Under the pieces are notes generated by a model. The model was not told the DNA's origin. It saw nothing but the letters and a program-made list of their open reading frames with translations, and ran no database searches. The translations under genes and the position numbers were made by a program. Positions 6,381-11,747 of a stretch of 11,747 nt of DNA are shown here, piece by piece. The stretch lies in assembly GCA_017984655.1 (NCBI GenBank), contig JAGNZB010000038.1, positions 1-11,747 on the forward strand, written 5' to 3'. The DNA comes from Candidatus Altimarinota bacterium (lineage in GTDB: Bacteria > Patescibacteriota > Gracilibacteria > RBG-16-42-10). How positions within the stretch are numbered: the stretch's first letter is position 1; each line of letters opens with the position of its first letter.

Positions 6381-6470
6381 TGGCGGAGAGAGAGGGATTC
6401 GAACCCCCGGCACCCTTACGGGCACAGCGGTTTTCAAGACCGCCGCATTAGACCACTCTGCCATCTCTCC
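6381..6470 (-). tRNA. tRNA-Ser (anticodon TGA)
   Basis: 90 nt including an encoded CCA (6383-6381). The acceptor stem pairs GGAGAGA with TCTCTCC and the discriminator base is G, as in serine tRNAs. The anticodon stem GCGGT/ACCGC encloses the loop CTTGAAA with anticodon TGA (6436-6434). The long variable arm (TGTGCCCGTAAGGGTGCC) is typical of class II Ser tRNA, and the T-arm carries GGTTCGAATCC. It decodes UCA and related UCN codons. Its 3' end faces the IS110 element, the orientation in which tRNA genes often serve as integration sites. Confidence 0.95.
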
Positions 6471-6492
6471 AGATGAGCAACTGACGCCGACA

Positions 6493-6520
6493 AGTATACT
6501 GATCAAATTGATTTTGGCAA
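6493..6520 (-). promoter_or_regulatory. Promoter of tRNA-Ser
   Basis: On the minus strand TTGCCA (6520-6515), a 16-bp spacer and TATACT (6498-6493) end 22 bp before the mature 5' end of the tRNA. This is a good match to the sigma-70 consensus. Confidence 0.55.
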
Positions 6521-6528
6521 ATAAAATA

Positions 6529-6557
6529 TTGTGAGTGTTGGTAGGATTAATTAGTAT
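6529..6557 (+). promoter_or_regulatory. Weak promoter candidate for the VOC-ASCH gene pair
   Basis: TTGTGA (6529-6534), a 17-bp spacer and TAGTAT (6552-6557) lie 29 bp before the ATG at 6587. Both boxes match the consensus at four of six positions. An alternative -10, TAGAAT, sits at 6563-6568. Confidence 0.25.
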
Positions 6558-6586
6558 GCGGTTAGAATCACTAATCTTGTCTCTTT

Positions 6587-6970
6587 ATGAAGGAAATTAC
6601 TGCCAATCTGATGGTGGATGATGTGGATGCTACCTTGCTTTGGTACAAGACTGTTTTGGGTGCGGAGATGGTGGCTGCGGTGCCTTATACTGCTGATGAC
6701 ACTCGGTTCCAGTGGGCATTGATTAGGTTAGGTCAGGCTCAATTGATGTTTCAGTTGCGGGCTTCATTAGAAGATGAGTTGCCGATCTTGGCTGGTAAGA
6801 AGTTGGGTGGTTCATTTTCTTTGTATATCAAGACTGAAGCGGTGAGTAGTTTGCATGATCAGCTTCAGGGGAAAGTGGAGATCCTAGAGTCGCTCCATGA
6901 GACATTCTATGGAGCGCATGAGTTTGCGATCAAAGACTGCAATGGTTATGTGCTGGTTTTTGCTGAATAA
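6587..6970 (+). CDS. VOC-superfamily (glyoxalase/bleomycin-resistance fold) protein
   Basis: 127 residues, the usual length for a single-chain VOC protein with two beta-alpha-beta-beta-beta modules. Module 1 is ITANLMVDDVDATLLWYKTV through LIRLGQAQLMFQL (4-57). Module 2 is GGSFSLYIKTEAVSSLHDQL through HEFAIKDCNGYVLVFAE (74-127). The ending D-x-x-G-Y-x-x-x-F-x-E is the classic close of the fold, and the final Glu is a typical metal ligand. Members include glyoxalase I, dioxygenases and antibiotic-binding resistance proteins, and the sequence does not tell which applies here. The N-terminal metal-ligand His of many members is Asn7. The leader CTTGTCTCTTT lacks a Shine-Dalgarno sequence. The ASCH gene follows 11 bp downstream, probably cotranscribed. 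Confidence 0.8.
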   Translation: MKEITANLMVDDVDATLLWYKTVLGAEMVAAVPYTADDTRFQWALIRLGQAQLMFQLRASLEDELPILAGKKLGGSFSLYIKTEAVSSLHDQLQGKVEILESLHETFYGAHEFAIKDCNGYVLVFAE

Positions 6971-6981
6971 TTGGGAATCTT

Positions 6982-7413
6982 ATGGATCATATCGCTATTC
7001 TCAGCACGAAGCTGCCTTGGTTGCACCGTATTCTTTCTGGAGAGAAGACTATCGAGTCCCGTTGGTATCAGTCCCGCCGTACTCCTTGGCAGCAAATTAC
7101 GATTGGTGACACTGTCTACTTCAAAAATAGTGGTGAGCTAATCACTGCTAGAGCTATGGTCAAAAGTGTCAATTTCTACCGATTAGGTGAGGACACTACT
7201 AGTGCTCAATTACTTGATCGTCGCAGCAAAGAGTTGGGTTTATTGCCTGCTGAGCGATCAGCATTTGCTCAGCAAGTTGTTTCTGCAAATTACGCTATCT
7301 TCATTAGCCTGACGCAGGTCATGCGAATCACCCCCTTTGCTATCAATAAGAGCGGTTTTGGTGCTATGGCTGCTTGGATTGCTGTTCCTGATATCACAAA
7401 GATTGTGATTTGA
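6982..7413 (+). CDS. ASCH-domain protein (PUA-like fold)
   Basis: 143 residues, cytoplasmic. The N-terminal part shows the ASCH pattern: a small turn with GEKTIESRW (20-28), then IGDTVYFKNSGELITARAMV (41-60), where GD and the following strands form the beta-barrel pocket. The C-terminal ITPFAINKSGFGAMAAWIAV (116-135) resembles the closing strand of related domains. ASCH proteins are predicted to bind RNA, and some (E. coli YqfB) hydrolyse N4-acetylcytidine; neither activity can be assigned here. The leader TTGGGAATCTT contains GGGA about 7 bases before the ATG, one of the few possible ribosome binding sites in the window. Its last 20 bp overlap the convergent desaturase gene. Confidence 0.75.
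   Translation: MDHIAILSTKLPWLHRILSGEKTIESRWYQSRRTPWQQITIGDTVYFKNSGELITARAMVKSVNFYRLGEDTTSAQLLDRRSKELGLLPAERSAFAQQVVSANYAIFISLTQVMRITPFAINKSGFGAMAAWIAVPDITKIVI
7393..7409. terminator. Hairpin across the overlapping stop codons of the convergent ASCH and desaturase genes
   Basis: ATCACAA (7393-7399) and TTGTGAT (7403-7409) are exact inverted copies around a 3-nt loop. The hairpin lies within the 20-bp coding overlap and next to both TGA stops. It could mark 3' ends in both directions. There is only a weak U-tract, so function is inferred. Confidence 0.35.
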
Positions 7414-8377
7414 TGGGGGAAGTTAGATTGAATGCTTGATCATAATCTCGGATTGCTTCTTTGAGGACATTGAAGTATGTCTCTTCGAAATAGGGTAAGT
7501 TGATCTTTTTTGCATATTCTTCCACTATTGGACGTATTTTCTTGAGTAAGTGGTTGTTGATATTGGGGAAGAGGTGATGTTCGGTATGACATTCAACAAA
7601 TGCGCTACCACCCATGCCGGTCAGAAACCAGTTCTTCTTGATATTTCGAGTGGTTTTGAGTTGATGTTCTAGCCATGGTAGGCGGATCTCAGGAGTTTCC
7701 AAACCGACATGATTAAATATGGCCAAGTGCATGAAAATTGGTGCAAACAGGCTGCGAAGGATATAGGTGGCAATTATTGCATATCCCCAAGGGAGTGCGA
7801 TCGAGAATAGTGCTACTTGAGCGATCCATCCTGCGACACAGCAGAGGGTGAATGCGATCAGCTTACGCCATTTGCCCCACAAATAGATGCCACTGGAGAT
7901 ATTGATCCAGAATATTGCAAAGAACGGGGCGATAAAGAAGTAGATGTAGCGATTGATCCAGGGAAAATAAAAGGATGGTGGGTTGAGTGTGGGAATATTG
8001 GTGTCCGGGTGATGGATGAGGACATGGGTGTCGTACCACCATTCGCTGCTTTGGCCTGCCCAGAAATCTGAGAAGAGGTAGCCAAAGAGTTTGTTGATTT
8101 TTTCTGATTTTACAAATGTACCATGTCGAGCTTCATGCACTCCAGTAATGGCGATACCAAAAAAGAAATAACACATCGTTAGCATCCCTGCTATTTTTGT
8201 AAAGATGGTGTCGATGCTAAAGATCCAGAAGCTAAATGCAAATCCGATGACTCTCGCTATGAACTTGAAGATTTCTGGTCCCTGACTCTTAATCCACGTG
8301 AGCTTGCGAATACGATCACTGACTTCTTGTGATAATTGGCTGAAGGCGAGATGGTACCCAGTTGCTGGTGTTGGCAT
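7394..8377 (-). CDS. Membrane fatty-acid desaturase
   Basis: 327 residues from ATG at 8377; an upstream TTG at 8392 would add five residues. All three histidine boxes of the membrane di-iron desaturase family are present: HEARH (81-85), HVLIHH (118-123) and HTEHH (264-268), plus FNH (221-223), which often gives an extra ligand. Hydrophobic segments surround ~41-77, ~144-166, ~177-205 and ~206-220, so the enzyme sits in the cytoplasmic membrane. It would introduce a double bond into an acyl chain using O2 and an electron donor not seen here. The bases before the ATG (AACTCCACCC) are pyrimidine-rich with no Shine-Dalgarno sequence. A desaturase is notable in a lineage that often lacks fatty-acid synthesis. 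A hydroxylase or ketolase of the same fold is possible. Confidence 0.88.
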   Translation of the reverse strand: MPTPATGYHLAFSQLSQEVSDRIRKLTWIKSQGPEIFKFIARVIGFAFSFWIFSIDTIFTKIAGMLTMCYFFFGIAITGVHEARHGTFVKSEKINKLFGYLFSDFWAGQSSEWWYDTHVLIHHPDTNIPTLNPPSFYFPWINRYIYFFIAPFFAIFWINISSGIYLWGKWRKLIAFTLCCVAGWIAQVALFSIALPWGYAIIATYILRSLFAPIFMHLAIFNHVGLETPEIRLPWLEHQLKTTRNIKKNWFLTGMGGSAFVECHTEHHLFPNINNHLLKKIRPIVEEYAKKINLPYFEETYFNVLKEAIRDYDQAFNLTSPIKSQSL

Positions 8378-8453
8378 GGGTGGAGTTAGCAATATTTACT
8401 ATAGGAGCTTTCTGCTTCATTGTCATGTTGCGTTTGGGAGATGCACATTTTGT

Positions 8454-8482
8454 TTGACAGTTCTGACAAATCTTCGTAAACT
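8454..8482 (+). promoter_or_regulatory. Sigma-70-type promoter of the rpmH-mraY cluster
   Basis: A perfect -35 TTGACA (8454-8459), a 17-bp spacer and -10 TAAACT (8477-8482) lie 26 bp before the rpmH ATG. This is the best promoter match in the window and suits a highly expressed ribosomal-protein operon. Confidence 0.65.
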
Positions 8483-8508
8483 CCTCGCGTTGTTGATTTT
8501 GAATTTCT

Positions 8509-8643
8509 ATGCGTCAAGGTAATGCTGCAAAAAATCGCCGCCGTCAGCGTCGTCATGGCTTTTTGGCTCGGATGGCTACTGCAAACGGTCGTAAAATTAT
8601 TGCTCGTCGTCGAAGTATCGGTCGTGCTCGTCTAGCAGTCTAA
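8509..8643 (+). CDS. rpmH: 50S ribosomal protein L34
   Basis: 44 residues, the usual length, extremely Arg-rich. The core [20 protein letters not shown] (16-35) and the ending RARLAV match L34, a late-assembling protein of the large subunit that binds 23S rRNA. The N-terminus [15 protein letters not shown] differs from the common MKRTYQPSKRRRKRT although the spacing is the same. An in-frame TGA three codons before the ATG fixes the start. The leader GATTTTGAATTTCT has no Shine-Dalgarno sequence. The gene heads the classical rpmH-rnpA-yidD-yidC-jag order; no dnaA is seen upstream, where a desaturase lies on the opposite strand. Confidence 0.95.
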   Translation: MRQGNAAKNRRRQRRHGFLARMATANGRKIIARRRSIGRARLAV

Positions 8644-8653
8644 GCTCAGACTT

Positions 8654-9040
8654 GTGTTGGCTCGAGAAAATCGTCTTTCACGTCGTTCGGTGACATTTTT
8701 ATTAAGAAAGGGAAGTAAACTCAGTACTTCTCTTTTTTCGATTTGTTATTTACCCAAGAAATCACAAAAGCCCAAATTTACGGTAGTGATCAGCAATAAG
8801 AAGATGCCTTTGGCTCCTCGTCGGGCCCGGGTGAAGAGACGGCTGCGGGCGATGATCCAGCAAGTGTGGTTGCCAGCTCAGTGTCCATGTGATGTAGTGT
8901 TCTTTGCTCAATCCTCAGTCTATGATATTGCCCCAGCCATTCTCCAACAGCAAATGGAACAAACATTGGCGACAGTTCAGCGTCTTTCTGCCGCTTCGAC
9001 TGATCGACCTCTATCAAAAAACGCTATCACCAGACCATAG
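8654..9040 (+). CDS. rnpA: Ribonuclease P protein component
   Basis: 128 residues. It starts at GTG-TTG, giving ML-A-RENRL, which matches the usual ML(P/x)RENRL start of the family. The central RNR motif is RRARVKRRLRAMI (56-68), with the preceding strand FTVVISNKKMPLAPR. The protein binds the catalytic RNase P RNA and helps recognise the 5' leader of pre-tRNAs. The gene starts 10 bp after rpmH. The last 119 bp overlap yidD in another frame, so the C-terminal tail after ~residue 90 is shaped by both genes and has no family match that I see. Confidence 0.9.
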   Translation: MLARENRLSRRSVTFLLRKGSKLSTSLFSICYLPKKSQKPKFTVVISNKKMPLAPRRARVKRRLRAMIQQVWLPAQCPCDVVFFAQSSVYDIAPAILQQQMEQTLATVQRLSAASTDRPLSKNAITRP

Positions 9041-9212
9041 CCGATTGGGCCACTATTGGTATCCAGAAGGATTCTGTCGATTTCATCCTAGCTGTTCCCA
9101 GTATACCAAGCAGGCTTTGCTCAAGTATGGGCTCGTTCGGGGGCTGTTTCGAGGTGCTTGGAGAGTACTGCGTTGCAACCCTTGGCATCGCGGGGGGATT
9201 GATTTGCCTTGA
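8922..9212 (+). CDS. yidD: Membrane protein insertion efficiency factor YidD
   Basis: 96 residues from ATG at 8922; a TTG at 8904 would add six. The conserved core is LPLRLIDLYQKTLSP (23-37), CRFHPSCSQY (52-61) and RGAWRVLRCNPWHRGGIDLP (77-96). YidD is a small cytosolic, membrane-associated protein that helps YidC/Sec insertion. Compared with the E. coli type there is an insert of about ten residues (DHSRLGHYWYPEGF) before CRF, a form I associate with CPR homologues. The ~20 residues before the core lie entirely inside rnpA and may be untranslated if a later non-ATG start is used. Confidence 0.88.
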   Translation: MILPQPFSNSKWNKHWRQFSVFLPLRLIDLYQKTLSPDHSRLGHYWYPEGFCRFHPSCSQYTKQALLKYGLVRGLFRGAWRVLRCNPWHRGGIDLP

Positions 9213-9273
9213 GTAGACCTCACTGCTATCCTCACTTCCGAAGGGAACGGCTTTTATTTTTTATTCTGTCTTT

Positions 9274-10011
9274 ATGTTTGGAGCTATTTGGGATGAAGTG
9301 CTTTTTCGGCCGATGTACAATCTGTTGATTTGGCTAGCTACTTGGCTTCCAGGTCATAATTTGGGTGTGGCAATTGTAATCATGACGATCATTGTACGAA
9401 TCGTGTTGTTTTTCCCTACCTACTCTAGTCTGCGTCAGCAAAAAAGCTTGCAACAGCTCCAGCCAAAAATCAATGCTACTCGTGCGAAGCATGCCGACGA
9501 TAAGCAAAAACAAGCAGAGGCGATCATGGCTCTCTACAAGGAGCATGGTGTGCACCCACTGGGGAGTTGTTTGCCAGTATTAGTGCAGTTGCCATTGTTG
9601 TATGCAGTATTTGCAGTACTTCAACATGTGCTTGATCCCAACTATACTCACTTTCTTTATAGTGGCTTAGCCAACTTTGATATCAATTTGATTGATGTTC
9701 ATTTCTTGTCATTTGATATGACGGTGTCGGATCCGTGGATTCTGCCAATTCTTACTGGTGCCACTCAGTTTATTTCGATGAAGATGGCTCAAGCAAAGCA
9801 GAAAGAGAAGATTCGTGATATTACGCCCAAATCTAGTAGTGAGCCAAGTCAGATGAAAGATATGGAGAAGGCTACCAACTCAATGATTTACTTGATGCCT
9901 TTGTTGTTGGCTTGGTTTGCACGTAGTTATCCTGCTGGACTTGCTTTGTACTGGATCGTCTCTACTGTCTTTAGTATTGGTCAGCAAGCTGTATTGAACC
10001 GTCGTAATTAA
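9274..10011 (+). CDS. yidC: YidC/Oxa1-family membrane protein insertase
   Basis: 245 residues. It is the short form without the large periplasmic P1 domain of E. coli YidC. Hydrophobic segments: LGVAIVIMTIIVRIVLFFP (30-48) with Arg42 placed as the conserved groove arginine, LPVLVQLPLLYAVFAVLQHV (100-119), a segment around SDPWILPILTGATQF (152-166), and MIYLMPLLLAWFA...LALYWIVSTVFSI (~203-236). A basic helical loop (~52-85) corresponds to the C1 region and the protein ends in basic NRRN. It inserts or assists folding of inner-membrane proteins. A 61-bp gap after yidD contains T-rich sequence; the leader TTCTGTCTTT lacks a Shine-Dalgarno site. Confidence 0.95.
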   Translation: MFGAIWDEVLFRPMYNLLIWLATWLPGHNLGVAIVIMTIIVRIVLFFPTYSSLRQQKSLQQLQPKINATRAKHADDKQKQAEAIMALYKEHGVHPLGSCLPVLVQLPLLYAVFAVLQHVLDPNYTHFLYSGLANFDINLIDVHFLSFDMTVSDPWILPILTGATQFISMKMAQAKQKEKIRDITPKSSSEPSQMKDMEKATNSMIYLMPLLLAWFARSYPAGLALYWIVSTVFSIGQQAVLNRRN

Positions 10012-10023
10012 TCTGTCTTTTGT

Positions 10024-10521
10024 ATGGATGAACTGCAGCGCAAAGCAATTGCCCTCTTGCAAGATCTGTTGGCCAAATCTTTGATTGAGATTGAAGATTG
10101 GGAAATTGATGAGACCATCGAGGTGCTTGCTCCTAGTACTCCAGTTTTGAGAATCAATCTAAAGGCCAAAGTTCCTGCTGTTGCTATCGGTAAGCAAGGT
10201 GAAACCTTGTTTGCTATTCAACATATGTGGCGACTGCTGGTTCGACGTTATGTCGATGCCGATCTTGAAGCTGTATTGGACATTGATAATTATCGTAAAA
10301 CCCAAGAAGCGAACTCTGAACAGATCGCTCGCGATGCAGCGATTAAGGTGCGGACTGAGAAAATTGCGATTGAGTTAGCGCCAATGCCGAGTTATCGTCG
10401 TCGTGCTGTTCATACTTTGTTTACTCGTGAAGAGTATGCTGATCTCCAGGCATTTAGTGTGGGTGATGGTTTTACTCGTAGGATTAAGGTACAGCTTCGC
10501 CCCACACAGTCACAAAGTTAA
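10024..10521 (+). CDS. khpB: KH-R3H RNA-binding protein KhpB (Jag/EloR)
   Basis: 165 residues, 12 bp after yidC in the usual yidC-jag order. A KH domain with GKQG (56-59) in VAIGKQGETLFAIQHMWRLL is followed by an R3H domain at the C-terminus, with RRAVH (126-130) giving the R-x3-H signature and FSVGDGFTRRIKVQL (144-158). The Jag_N domain found in Firmicutes members is absent, as in many small-genome bacteria. The family binds RNA and affects cell elongation and envelope synthesis, which fits the adjacent mraY. The leader is TCTGTCTTTTGT, again without a Shine-Dalgarno site. Confidence 0.93.
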   Translation: MDELQRKAIALLQDLLAKSLIEIEDWEIDETIEVLAPSTPVLRINLKAKVPAVAIGKQGETLFAIQHMWRLLVRRYVDADLEAVLDIDNYRKTQEANSEQIARDAAIKVRTEKIAIELAPMPSYRRRAVHTLFTREEYADLQAFSVGDGFTRRIKVQLRPTQSQS

Positions 10522-10539
10522 ATTGTTTATCCCCCTTTT

Positions 10540-11592
10540 ATGAATTATGTTCCCGTCTTAATTTATATCTTTGGCTTCAGCACATTATCTTTTGTGTTGA
10601 CGATGTTGGTGACGCCGGCTTTTATTGGGTTTTTGCATAAGAATCGTTTTGGTAAACAAATTCGTGAGGAATCTGTGGATGGTGCCAAATCTACGATATT
10701 TCGTAGTTTGCATGGCAAGAAGGTGGGGACTCCTACTGGCGCTGGTATTTTGGTCTGGGGAATGACTGCGGTGATTGTTTTGTTGTCCGGTCTACTGACG
10801 AGTTTGGATATTCTACCCAAGGGTTTTAGTGTGCTGGATCGAGGACAAACTTATTTGCCACTATTTACTTTAGTGGTGACTGGTTTGTTGGGTGCTCTTG
10901 ATGATTATTATAATATCCGGGGTATTGGTACCAAAAAGGGGATTGGTGCGAAACCAAAGATGTTCTGGCTGACTTTGTTTGCTCTGATGGGTGCTTGGTG
11001 GTTTTATTCTAAGTTGGGGTACAATGAGCTTCATCTGCCAGCATTAGGGGATTTTTTCATTGGGCTTTGGTATATTCCACTGTTTGCATTTGTGATCATT
11101 GCTAGCAGCAATGCTGTGAATATCACTGATGGCCTAGATGGCTTGGCTGCTGGTTTGTTGATTATGGCTTTTGGTGCCTTTGGAGTATTGGCTTTTGTTG
11201 ATGGCTTGTTTATTCTGACTGCTTTTTGTGGGATTTTGATTGGTAGTTTGACGGCTTTTCTTTGGTATAATATTCCTCCAGCTCGGTTTATTATGGGGGA
11301 TACCGGTTCTTTGTCATTTGGTGCTACTTTGGGAGTGATTGCGATGTTGACGAATGGGGCGGTGATTTTGCCGATCATTGGTTTTGTCTTTGTGATGGAG
11401 ACGATGTCTAGTATGTTGCAGATTTGTTGGAAACGGTTCTTTGGTAGGAAGCTCTTTAGTATTGCTCCATTTCATCATTTGTTGGAGCACCGGGGATTTC
11501 CTGAGCACAATGTGACCATGAGGCTTTGGATTGTGGGTGGTGTCGCTGCGGTGATTGGTGTAATCATTGGTTTGCTTGGTTTTGGTGTTTGA
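10540..11592 (+). CDS. mraY: Phospho-N-acetylmuramoyl-pentapeptide transferase (lipid I synthase)
   Basis: 350 residues with about ten hydrophobic segments. Family motifs: KVGTPTGAGI (61-70), the Asp pair DDYYNIRG (121-128), NAVNITDGLDGLA (191-203), MGDTGSLSFG (252-261) with Asp254 as the expected catalytic Asp, and the loop PFHHLLEHRGFPE (310-322) in place of the usual PxHHHxE. MraY moves phospho-MurNAc-pentapeptide from UDP to undecaprenyl phosphate at the cytoplasmic face, the first membrane step of peptidoglycan synthesis. So the organism very probably makes its own wall. It lies 18 bp after khpB rather than inside a dcw cluster. The start follows GTTTATCCCCCTTTT, a strongly pyrimidine-rich leader. 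Confidence 0.95.
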   Translation: MNYVPVLIYIFGFSTLSFVLTMLVTPAFIGFLHKNRFGKQIREESVDGAKSTIFRSLHGKKVGTPTGAGILVWGMTAVIVLLSGLLTSLDILPKGFSVLDRGQTYLPLFTLVVTGLLGALDDYYNIRGIGTKKGIGAKPKMFWLTLFALMGAWWFYSKLGYNELHLPALGDFFIGLWYIPLFAFVIIASSNAVNITDGLDGLAAGLLIMAFGAFGVLAFVDGLFILTAFCGILIGSLTAFLWYNIPPARFIMGDTGSLSFGATLGVIAMLTNGAVILPIIGFVFVMETMSSMLQICWKRFFGRKLFSIAPFHHLLEHRGFPEHNVTMRLWIVGGVAAVIGVIIGLLGFGV

Positions 11593-11602
11593 TCGCATTC
11601 TG

Positions 11603-11625
11603 AAGCCGTACAGTGATGGCTTTTT
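11603..11625 (+). terminator. Weak terminator-like hairpin after mraY
   Basis: AAGCC (11603-11607) and GGCTT (11618-11622) can form a 5-bp stem with a 10-nt loop followed by TTT. It is 11 bp past the mraY stop. The stem is short, so the call is low-confidence. Confidence 0.25.
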
Positions 11626-11656
11626 GTGATTCTCATCTTGGCTGAATTGATGTACT

Positions 11657-11747
11657 ATGGGCCTGCTTTTTATTTGTTCTATGCTTTTTTGGTATAGCCT
11701 CCTGACAGATGTCTTTGCTCTTAGTATTCTGGTCCATTGTGTCCTCA
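11657..11747 (+). other. Possible start of the next gene (hydrophobic, frame unresolved)
   Basis: Two overlapping plus-strand frames run open to the window edge: ATG at 11657 (MGLLFICSMLFWYSLL...) and ATG at 11709 (MSLLLVFWSIVSS). Either would begin with a membrane segment. A cell-wall membrane protein such as FtsW after mraY would suit the second frame, but 13 residues cannot show this. Confidence 0.15.

Noticed and set aside
9213..9273. Terminator between yidD and yidC (TTCC-GAAG-GGAA followed by a T-rich tract)
   Set aside because: The stem is only 4 bp and the T-rich tract also forms the pyrimidine-rich leader of yidC, so a terminator is not supported.
1..11747. CRISPR array
   Set aside because: No regularly spaced direct repeats of 20 bp or more are seen.

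Overview
The window reads as bacterial chromosome from a small-genome lineage, most probably Candidate Phyla Radiation (Patescibacteria). The evidence is a short YidC without a periplasmic P1 domain, a KhpB/Jag without the Jag_N domain, a YidD with a long insert before its Cys-rich core, a ribosomal protein L34 with a diverged N-terminus, and start codons that mostly follow pyrimidine-rich tracts instead of Shine-Dalgarno sequences. The genetic code looks standard: TGA ends YidD, MraY, the ASCH protein and the desaturase at family-typical positions. The phylum-level placement is inference.

Left part (1-4712), all on the minus strand and accessory in character. A lipoprotein ORF is followed in the same frame, after a single TGA, by a 564-codon low-complexity ORF. 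Together they look like one ~830-codon surface-protein gene split by a stop codon. After a 291-bp gap with two hairpins come an unrecognised protein with a ParB-like DGSHR motif, a two-domain cytidine deaminase whose catalytic domain is the C-terminal one, and the first 45 codons of an unrecognised gene that runs off the window.

Middle (4713-6480). A gap of about 600 bp holds the lipoprotein promoter, a composite palindrome and a 137-nt stretch that folds on paper into two stem-loops with symmetric internal loops. It lies directly upstream of an intact IS110-family DEDD transposase, where these elements encode their bridge RNA. The element lies against the 3' end of a tRNA-Ser(TGA) gene, which has its own promoter and a possible terminator on the minus strand. 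This tRNA marks the change from accessory to housekeeping genes.

Right part (6481-11747). A VOC-fold protein and an ASCH-domain protein run on the plus strand and converge on a membrane fatty-acid desaturase; the last two overlap tail to tail. A good sigma-70-like promoter then drives a compact cluster rpmH-rnpA-yidD-yidC-khpB(jag)-mraY: ribosome assembly, RNase P, membrane-protein insertion, RNA binding and lipid I synthesis. rnpA and yidD overlap by more than 100 bp. The last 155 bp hold a weak terminator-like hairpin and possibly the first codons of the next membrane-protein gene.
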